From Alphaproteobacteria bacterium (GTDB lineage Bacteria; Pseudomonadota; Alphaproteobacteria; Rhizobiales; Devosiaceae): a DNA stretch of 10,095 nucleotides. The DNA lies in NCBI GenBank assembly GCA_013152625.1, contig JAADFY010000011.1:1-10095 (forward strand), written 5' to 3'. How positions within the stretch are numbered: position 1 is the first letter of the stretch; each line of letters begins with the position of its first letter. This document shows, piece by piece, positions 5,030-10,095 of this stretch. The notes beneath the pieces are model-generated. The model was not told where the DNA came from. It saw only the letters and a program-made list of their open reading frames with translations, and ran no database searches. The translations under genes and the position numbers were made by a program.

Positions 5030-5860
5030 ATGGCGGTGATTTACCGGCTGGACCGGGCCGTGGTGCACATCTTTGGGGCTGACGCCGAGCGGTTGCTCAA
5101 TGATACGCTGACTGCCGGCATCAAAAGCTCGTCCGGGGGAACCGGCGGCTGGTTCGCTCTGCTCAGCCCCCAGGGCAAGGTTCTGGTCGAAGGGCTGGTG
5201 GTGGCGGTTGAGGGTTCGTTCTGGTTTGACCTGCCGCCAGCGGGGGCCGATGAATTCATCAAGCGCATCGGCCTTTACCGGTTGCGGGCCGATGTCACCA
5301 TCAAGGATTGGCGCAATAGTCATGTAACGGGTTGGTCCGAGCACCCCATTGACGCCGGGTTGGCCTATGCCGACGGTCGCCATGGATCGCTGGGATTTCG
5401 CACAATAGTACCGCAGGATAAAGCTTTAGGCTGGCAAACTGATTCCGGACAATTTGGGACCAGACTGGCGGAGGCGGGCATTGTGGAACTGGGCACCGGC
5501 TTTGTGGGCGGGGCGCAGTTTGCCCACGATATCGGTCTGGACGAGCGGGGGGGCATCGACTTTGAAAAAGGGTGCTATATCGGGCAGGAGATCGTATCGC
5601 GCATGCGCCATCGGGGCACCGCCCGCAAACGGCCGGTTATCCTGACCGCCGACGCGCCGATCCCCGCCGGCACCAAAGTGACATCCAATGGCGTGGTTGT
5701 GGGAACGGTATTTGCCGGCGGCGCCACAAAAACGGTGGCCCTGCTGCGCATTGACCGGATCACACCCGACAGCAAAGCAAAAGCGGGGGATCAACCTGTC
5801 GGGCTGAGTTTGCCGGACTGGGCCAGTTACCGGTTTTCAGAATCGGGCCACACCGGTTAA
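5030..5860 (+). CDS. ygfZ: CAF17-like Fe-S cluster assembly / folate-binding protein YgfZ
   Basis: YgfZ proteins are paralogues of glycine cleavage T-protein that use tetrahydrofolate and help mature certain Fe-S enzymes in the cytoplasm. The diagnostic motif KGCYIGQE lies at residues 180-187 with the essential Cys182, followed by the usual Arg-rich stretch (SRMRHRGTARKR). The N-terminal half has the expected pattern (DAERLLNDTLT, LLSPQGKVLVEGLV, YRLRADVTI). Its 276 residues are typical of the alphaproteobacterial form. The start is ATG 5030: AAGGA (5019-5023) lies six bases upstream and the family's first strand (VIYRLDRAVVHIFG) follows at once. Longer in-frame starts back to 4886 would run into the divergent dihydroorotase-like gene. 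The HD hydrolase gene follows after 30 nt, so the two are probably co-transcribed. Confidence 0.93.
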   Translation: MAVIYRLDRAVVHIFGADAERLLNDTLTAGIKSSSGGTGGWFALLSPQGKVLVEGLVVAVEGSFWFDLPPAGADEFIKRIGLYRLRADVTIKDWRNSHVTGWSEHPIDAGLAYADGRHGSLGFRTIVPQDKALGWQTDSGQFGTRLAEAGIVELGTGFVGGAQFAHDIGLDERGGIDFEKGCYIGQEIVSRMRHRGTARKRPVILTADAPIPAGTKVTSNGVVVGTVFAGGATKTVALLRIDRITPDSKAKAGDQPVGLSLPDWASYRFSESGHTG

Positions 5861-5890
5861 TTCTATAAGAAAACAACCTGGGAATTTTAT

Positions 5891-6496
5891 ATGCCCCCTT
5901 CGCCGCCCCGTGCCTGGCAGCGCATGCTGTCCGGCCGACGCCTGAACCTTTTGGACCCCTCGCCGCTTGATATCGAGTTAAGCGATATTGCCCACGGGCT
6001 GGCCCGGGTGGCGCGCTGGAACGGGCAAACCATTGGCGATTATGCCTACTCGGTGGCCCAGCATTCCCTGCTGGTTATGGAAATTGCCGCCGCCAGCGGC
6101 CCCAAGCTGGATGCCTCAGGCCGGCTTTACGCGCTTTTGCATGACGCGCCCGAGTACGTCATGGGTGATATAATCTCGCCGTTCAAGACGGCCATGGGGG
6201 GCAATTACAAGGAGGTGGAAAACCGGCTGCTGGGCGCAATTCACATGCGGTTTTCCCTCGCCCCGTCGCCGCCGCCGGCCCTTAAACGGGCACTCAAGCG
6301 CGCCGACCGGCAGGCGGCCTATTTCGAGGCGGTGGAACTGGCCGGGTTCGACCGGGACGAGGCGGCGCGAATATTTGTTGCGCCCCGGATTGCCGGGTTC
6401 GACATTGACGGTTTTGATGAACTCATGCGCCCGTGGCCAACCGGGCAGGCCCATATGCGCTATCTGGCGGCGCTGGAAGCCAATATTTCCGCGTAA
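5891..6496 (+). CDS. HD-domain hydrolase, YfbR-like
   Basis: A 201-residue cytoplasmic HD-superfamily phosphohydrolase. The metal-binding pattern is complete: AQHSLLVMEIA with His58, LLHDAPEYVMGDI with His84-Asp85, and KRADRQAAYFEA with Asp139. The phrase HDAPEYVMGDI..PFK resembles E. coli YfbR, a 5'-deoxynucleotidase, so dephosphorylation of deoxynucleoside monophosphates is a reasonable guess, not shown. The N-terminus (SGRRLNLLDPSPLDIEL, then DIAHGLARVARWNGQT) is typical of the alphaproteobacterial HD family hydrolase group. ATG 5891 has only a weak GGGAA (5880-5884) upstream. It lies 30 nt after ygfZ and probably shares its transcript. A C-rich, G-poor tract begins six bases after the stop and could be where this transcript ends through Rho. 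Confidence 0.92.
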   Translation: MPPSPPRAWQRMLSGRRLNLLDPSPLDIELSDIAHGLARVARWNGQTIGDYAYSVAQHSLLVMEIAAASGPKLDASGRLYALLHDAPEYVMGDIISPFKTAMGGNYKEVENRLLGAIHMRFSLAPSPPPALKRALKRADRQAAYFEAVELAGFDRDEAARIFVAPRIAGFDIDGFDELMRPWPTGQAHMRYLAALEANISA

Positions 6497-6501
6497 ACTC
6501 G

Positions 6502-6540
6502 CCCCCTTCCCGCCCCCTTGCCCGGCCCTCTCTCTCCCCC
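6502..6540 (+). other. C-run tract: possible Rho-utilisation site, G-quadruplex potential on the minus strand
   Basis: Six C-runs of 5, 3, 5, 3, 3 and 5 bases are separated by TT, G, TTG, GG and TCTCTCT. About 35 of 40 bases at 6501-6540 are pyrimidines, and 6526-6540 contains no purine. On the minus strand this meets the G3+N1-7 quadruplex pattern with runs to spare. In the mRNA a C-rich, G-poor, weakly structured stretch directly after a stop codon is what a rut site looks like. Either role is inferred. Confidence 0.5.
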
Positions 6541-6541
6541 G

Positions 6542-6551
6542 GCGTTAACGC
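6542..6551. promoter_or_regulatory. 10-bp perfect palindrome GCGTTAACGC
   Basis: A perfect palindrome directly after the C-rich tract and about 16 nt before the candidate -35 at 6568. It could be a regulator's half-site pair, but a lone 10-bp palindrome is weak evidence. Confidence 0.25.
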
Positions 6552-6567
6552 TAAGGGCAGCCCGGCT

Positions 6568-6595
6568 TTGACCCGCCACCGGTATGGTTGATAAA
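6568..6595 (+). promoter_or_regulatory. Candidate promoter for the 181-residue protein
   Basis: TTGACC (6568-6573), a 16-bp spacer and GATAAA (6590-6595) give a reasonable housekeeping-sigma promoter; five of six and four of six bases match TTGACA and TATAAT. Initiation near 6602 would leave a leader of about 28 nt containing the Shine-Dalgarno GGGAGA at 6619-6624. Confidence 0.5.
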
Positions 6596-6629
6596 TCGTT
6601 ACCAAAGTGTCTCATTTTGGGAGAATGTC

Positions 6630-7175
6630 ATGCAGAGCCCCCTCATGGCGGCCGGTCTGTTTGTGGCGGCAAGCGTTGGTGCAGGCGTCTGGTTTACCGA
6701 TAACAACGTGATAAAACACGGGTTGACCAGCGCCGCTTTTGCGCAGGAAACCGCTCCGGCGGCACTCCTGGATTTAAGCGCACTGGTGCGCATTGGCGAG
6801 CGGGACCTGAATGTTACGTTCAGCGAAGATCTTGATCTGACCCCGATTTCAGGGGCCACCGTAACCAAGATCGGCTATGGGCGGGTGGAGCAGGTCAACG
6901 TCGCCTGGACCGCCTCGGGCACCTATTCCACCGACGCGCTGGCGTCCCCCAATGTGCTTTATCCCGGGGTTACCGTGTCCCCTGCCGAAGGGGAAGGATA
7001 CGACAGCGCGGGTCTGAACGGCGCCAGAACCCATCTGCGGATTGGCCCGGGTTATGTGGATGTGCCCGGCCTGCCCTCGTTTGTTGTCCTTACGCGGTCC
7101 CCCGGCGGCGCCAAAATCACCCTGATGGATGGCCTGACCTGCGTAGAGACCGGTTCGTCGCTGATCTGCATCTAG
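6630..7175 (+). CDS. Hypothetical membrane-anchored or exported protein (181 aa)
   Basis: I do not recognise this family. The start is ATG 6630, supported by GGGAGA at 6619-6624 with a five-base gap; an in-frame TTG at 6588 overlaps the candidate promoter and is rejected. Residues 5-22 (LMAAGLFVAASVGAGVWF) form a hydrophobic segment with little positive charge before it, so it could be an anchor; an AFA-Q signal-peptidase-like site follows later at 36-39. The remainder (40-181) is rich in Thr, Ser, Gly and Val with alternating hydrophobic residues, suggesting a beta-rich periplasmic domain. Cys171 and Cys180, near the C-terminus, could form a short disulfide loop. It has its own candidate promoter, 133 nt after the HD hydrolase gene. 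Its stop TAG overlaps the stop of the convergent cell wall hydrolase in CTAG. Confidence 0.72.
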   Translation: MQSPLMAAGLFVAASVGAGVWFTDNNVIKHGLTSAAFAQETAPAALLDLSALVRIGERDLNVTFSEDLDLTPISGATVTKIGYGRVEQVNVAWTASGTYSTDALASPNVLYPGVTVSPAEGEGYDSAGLNGARTHLRIGPGYVDVPGLPSFVVLTRSPGGAKITLMDGLTCVETGSSLICI

Positions 7176-8296
7176 CTGCGCTTGAAGCGATAGAATATAT
7201 GAGCGCCGATGCGCGTGATCCGATTCATGCGCGGTGCCCATCGCGGCCGGACATAGTTGGCGTGATAATTGATCGCGTTTGAAACTTCGGGCAGATAAAG
7301 CTCGCCCGATATTACCTTGTCGGCAATTTCCTGGGCCTGGGCCCAGGCGGAACGCTCGGTAATCCGGTCCTTGATCCCGTCACAGGCAAACGAAAACTGG
7401 CAGGCGTTGCGCTTTTGTTTGTTCTGATACACAACCGCGCAAATCGTGCTGGGAAACACCGAACTTTCCACCCGGTTGCGCACCACCTGAGCGACGGCAA
7501 TCTGGCCGCGATAGCTCTCGCCGCGTGCCTCAAAATAAATCGCCTCGGCCAGGCACGTGCGCTGTTTTCTGGAGGCGCGCATGGCGGGGCGCAGGTTGGG
7601 CTTGAATACCGTTTCAGGGGCCGCCTCACGGACATAGGCGAGTTGTGTGGGCACCTCAACGGGATAGGGATGGGCCGGATCCCGGTCGGGGGCGACCACT
7701 TCGGCAATGGCTTCAAGCGCCTTGGCGGCAGCCGACCCCGGTGCTGGAGCGGCGGCGCCGGGAAGGGCTGCCATGGCTATGCGATCCGTACTGGTTACAA
7801 ATCCACGGTCCGGGGGGACAATGTTAACGGTGTCGGCGCTGGCAAAAGCGGTTGTGGTTTCCGGGGCATCGGGTTTGGCACGCAGCTGGGCATAGTTCAG
7901 GCGGGCGGCCCGAAATTCCTGCGCAATTTCAAGCGCGGTTACCAGCGGACGAGCCCGGGCGGATTTTTCCGCCACATTGACGCCGCCAAATATCGGTCCG
8001 TTCAAAGCCAGACTGATGGACCCGGTGGGCATGGTGTCAATCCGGGGGCCATCGGACCCGGTTACCCAGGCGGTCAGATTGGCATCGCCATTCCGGTTGA
8101 CTTCATAGTGGTTGACGACCGGCGCCAGCCAGACGCTGAACGCGAGCACACCCGTGCCGGTGTATGTGGCAATACGGGCAACCCAACTCTTAAAACCGGC
8201 CGGGGACCGGCTACGCAACTTTATCACTCGAACGCAACCTGCAACTGGTAAATCAAATGCAAAGTCAGCTTTGAAATGTGCTGACCCCATCATCAT
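7172..8296 (-). CDS. SleB-like cell wall hydrolase with N-terminal membrane anchor
   Basis: The C-terminal domain (about residues 247-374) is a Hydrolase_2/SleB-type peptidoglycan hydrolase. It begins TCLAEAIYFEARGE with Glu251 and Glu256, the second aligning with the catalytic glutamate of SleB-like enzymes, and continues GQIAVAQVVRNRV, CQFSFACDG, and NAINYHANYV near the end. Four cysteines lie in the domain, Cys248 among them, so disulfides in the periplasm are likely. Residues 42-61 form one membrane segment after a basic stretch (KLRSRS), so the catalytic part should face the periplasm, joined by a linker of about 180 residues rich in Ala, Pro and Thr. The start is uncertain: three tandem ATG codons (8296, 8293, 8290) have no clear Shine-Dalgarno sequence, and GTG at 8227 would also keep the anchor. 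The gene overlaps the convergent 181-residue gene by four bases. Confidence 0.87.
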   Translation of the reverse strand: MMMGSAHFKADFAFDLPVAGCVRVIKLRSRSPAGFKSWVARIATYTGTGVLAFSVWLAPVVNHYEVNRNGDANLTAWVTGSDGPRIDTMPTGSISLALNGPIFGGVNVAEKSARARPLVTALEIAQEFRAARLNYAQLRAKPDAPETTTAFASADTVNIVPPDRGFVTSTDRIAMAALPGAAAPAPGSAAAKALEAIAEVVAPDRDPAHPYPVEVPTQLAYVREAAPETVFKPNLRPAMRASRKQRTCLAEAIYFEARGESYRGQIAVAQVVRNRVESSVFPSTICAVVYQNKQKRNACQFSFACDGIKDRITERSAWAQAQEIADKVISGELYLPEVSNAINYHANYVRPRWAPRMNRITRIGAHIFYRFKRS

Positions 8297-8426
8297 GGAT
8301 GATTAACATTGATGGTCGGTAAACGGCCCAAAACGTGCCCGTAACCGGACATTTGAAAGGAAAGGTTGGGGTCATTTGGCGGCGCAATTCGGGCGCGATG
8401 GCGGCCCAGCTACACCCGTGATAAAT
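8297..8426. other. Spacer between ppdK and the cell wall hydrolase gene
   Basis: These 130 bases separate two minus-strand genes. I see no strong hairpin with a U-run, no convincing -35/-10 pair and no repeat. The cell wall hydrolase may have its own promoter here, or be read through from ppdK. Confidence 0.5.
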
Positions 8427-10095
8427 TTAGCGCAGGGCCTGCTGGGCCAGTACCAGCCTGGCCACCGGCACCCGGTAGGGCGAGCAGCTCACATAATCCA
8501 CATCGAGCCGGGCCAGAAACTGCAGCGATTTCGGCTCACCGGCATGCTCGCCGCAAATTCCGATTTTCAGGTTCGGATTGGCCGCCTTGCCCCGGGCAAT
8601 GGCAATTTCGATGAGTTCGCCCACCCCGGCGGCGTCTATGGTTACAAAAGGATCGTCGCTGAAAATGCGCTTTTCGCGGTATGAGGCCAGAAAGGCGGGG
8701 GAATCGTCGCGGGAAATTCCAAACGTGGTCTGGGTGAGATCATTGGTGCCAAAGGAGAAAAAATCCACCAGCGGCGCAATTTCACCGGCGCGCAACGCGG
8801 CTCGGGGCAATTCGATCATGGTGCCGAACAAAAAGGTCGCCCGGTCGGCGTCGGACAGGTTGGCGGCGTCCAGGTGGGCCATGAGGTTGGTGCGCAGCCA
8901 GGCAACCTCCCGGGCCGAGGAAACAAAAGGGGCCATGATTTCAAGGGCCGAGGGGGCGGCCCCGTGATCGCGGGCGGCGTTAAATCCCGCCACAAGAGAG
9001 TGGACCTGCATTTCCAGAATTTCGGGATGGGAGATGGCCAGCCGGCACCCGCGATGGCCGAGCATGGGATTGATTTCCTCAAGCCGTTCGAGCCGGCCGC
9101 TCATGGCGGCGGCGGTCAGACCCAGGGCCTGGGCGGTTTCCTCAATATCCTCGGCGGTTTTAGGCAAAAACTCGTGCAGGGGCGGATCGAACAGGCGCAC
9201 GGTGACCGGTTTGTCGACCATGAGCGCAAACAGGGCCGCATAGTCGCCGGTTTGAAAATCCACCAGGCCATTTAAGGCAGCGGTGCGATCCGCAGCGCTT
9301 TGCGAAAGGATGAGACGGCGCAGGGCCATTAGCCGATCGGCGGAGAAAAACATGTGCTCGGACCGGGCCAGACCTATGCCCTCGGCGCCAAACGACAGGG
9401 CGGTGCGCGCCGCCTCCACGGTTTCGACATTGGTGCGCACGCCAATGGTCCGGGCGCCGTCGGCCCAATCGAGCAGCCGGGAAATGGCGCCGCCGATGGG
9501 TGGACGCTCCAGGGGCAGCGCGGAGGCAAAAATCTGGCCGGTGGACCCTTCAATGGTGATTTTCTCCCGGGCGTGAAACACTTCGCCGCCCAACTGGCAG
9601 GTGCCCGCGTCGGCATTGATCTGGAGGGAGCGGACCCCGGCAACGCAGGGTTTGCCGGTTATTCTGGCAATGACAGCGGCATGGGAGGTTACCCCACCCC
9701 GGGCGGTCAAAATCCCGGTTGCCGCCCGCATGCCTTCCACATCGGCAGGCCCGGTTTCCATGACCACAAGTATGCAATGGCGCCCACGGGCCCGGCTGCG
9801 GGCGGCGTCATCGGCGGAAAAAACGATTTCTCCGCTGGCGGCCCCCGGTGACACACCGGTTCCCCTAGCAACCGGGGAAGCCCGGGCGGTGTCGGCCAAC
9901 CTGGGATGCAAAAGCTGGGGCAGCCGGGTGGCGTCAATGCGGCGGATCGCATCCCGGGGGCTCCAACTGCCCCGTTCCACCCGGTCGCGCATGGCTTCGA
10001 GCATCGCGGTGGCGCTAACCTGTAGTGGCCGGGCTGAAACCAGGCGTAATCGGGTGCCGGTTTTTTCAAGCAGCACCGCCATGTGCTCACCGGCC
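8427..10095 (-). CDS. ppdK: Pyruvate, phosphate dikinase (C-terminal part, 5' end outside window)
   Basis: Pyruvate phosphate dikinase interconverts ATP, phosphate and pyruvate with AMP, pyrophosphate and PEP in the cytoplasm. The visible 556 codons are the C-terminal part of a protein usually near 880-900 residues; the N-terminal ATP-binding region lies beyond the right edge. The frame is open to 10094, and the Met at 10082 is internal. Counting from that Met, the swivelling phosphohistidine domain has GILTARGGVTSHAAVIAR with His134 as phosphocarrier. The TIM-barrel domain follows with VRTNVET, GAEGIGLARSEHMFF, VTVRLFDPPLHEFLP, NPMLGHRGCRL, SFGTNDLTQTTF and GICGEHAGEP with the catalytic Cys510, then YVSCSPYRVPVARL. 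DPPLHEFLP and the absence of PEP-synthase features separate it from PpsA. Small departures from what I recall as usual (CGEHAG for CGEHGG, RSEHMFF for RTEHMFF) are conservative. Stop TAA at 8427-8429. Confidence 0.95.
   Translation of the reverse strand, partial: AGEHMAVLLEKTGTRLRLVSARPLQVSATAMLEAMRDRVERGSWSPRDAIRRIDATRLPQLLHPRLADTARASPVARGTGVSPGAASGEIVFSADDAARSRARGRHCILVVMETGPADVEGMRAATGILTARGGVTSHAAVIARITGKPCVAGVRSLQINADAGTCQLGGEVFHAREKITIEGSTGQIFASALPLERPPIGGAISRLLDWADGARTIGVRTNVETVEAARTALSFGAEGIGLARSEHMFFSADRLMALRRLILSQSAADRTAALNGLVDFQTGDYAALFALMVDKPVTVRLFDPPLHEFLPKTAEDIEETAQALGLTAAAMSGRLERLEEINPMLGHRGCRLAISHPEILEMQVHSLVAGFNAARDHGAAPSALEIMAPFVSSAREVAWLRTNLMAHLDAANLSDADRATFLFGTMIELPRAALRAGEIAPLVDFFSFGTNDLTQTTFGISRDDSPAFLASYREKRIFSDDPFVTIDAAGVGELIEIAIARGKAANPNLKIGICGEHAGEPKSLQFLARLDVDYVSCSPYRVPVARLVLAQQALR

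Noticed and set aside
7415..8251. 278-codon open frame antisense to the cell wall hydrolase
   Set aside because: Glycine-rich, low-complexity translation typical of a shadow of a GC-rich gene; the sense frame has the catalytic motif and membrane anchor.
8427..10082. Reading the pyruvate phosphate dikinase as a complete 551-residue protein from Met 10082
   Set aside because: The frame stays open to the window edge, and the family's N-terminal ATP-binding region is missing, so this Met is internal.

Overview
The window looks like chromosomal housekeeping DNA of a GC-rich alphaproteobacterium, most likely of the order Hyphomicrobiales; a Devosia/Pelagibacterium-like genus is a guess only. The reasons are a TIGR02301-family protein (a family known from alphaproteobacteria), the rhizobial-style dihydroorotase, YgfZ and HD-hydrolase cluster, a SleB-like cell wall hydrolase with a long linker, and a near-match to the alphaproteobacterial LexA box. 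No phage, transposase, CRISPR array, tRNA or rRNA gene is visible.

Layout. Positions 1-459 hold no convincing gene. They carry three copies of an interspersed repeat, two of them preceded by hairpins whose stems differ in sequence but still pair. Then come a minus-strand SRAP/YedK-type abasic-site DNA-protein crosslink protein (460-1143) and, divergently, a small NUDIX hydrolase (1239-1634). Next are an exported DUF3179 protein (1706-2716), a GC-rich stem-loop (2746-2775), an exported TIGR02301 protein (2798-3226) with a hexanucleotide repeat in its signal peptide, and an 86-residue orphan (3331-3591). A dihydroorotase-like amidohydrolase (3595-4938, minus) is divergent from ygfZ (5030-5860), which is followed by an HD-domain hydrolase (5891-6496). 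After a strongly C-rich tract comes an unrecognised membrane-anchored or exported 181-residue protein (6630-7175). It converges on a cell wall hydrolase (7172-8296, minus), and both genes end in the same CTAG. The window closes with the C-terminal two thirds of pyruvate phosphate dikinase (8427 to the right edge, minus).

How the genes relate. Most are independent functions rather than one pathway: DNA damage repair and nucleotide clean-up (SRAP, NUDIX, HD hydrolase), pyrimidine or related cyclic amide metabolism (dihydroorotase-like), Fe-S maturation (YgfZ), envelope proteins (DUF3179, TIGR02301, the 181-residue protein, cell wall hydrolase) and the PEP/pyruvate node (ppdK). Only ygfZ with the HD hydrolase, and possibly NUDIX with DUF3179, look like short co-transcribed units.

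I see no clear undescribed multi-gene system. The signals most worth a second look are the repeat family with covarying hairpins at the left end, the His-to-Gln change in the metal motif of the dihydroorotase-like protein, two intergenic C-run clusters with G-quadruplex potential on the minus strand, each just upstream of an orphan gene, and a LexA-like site in front of the SRAP gene.
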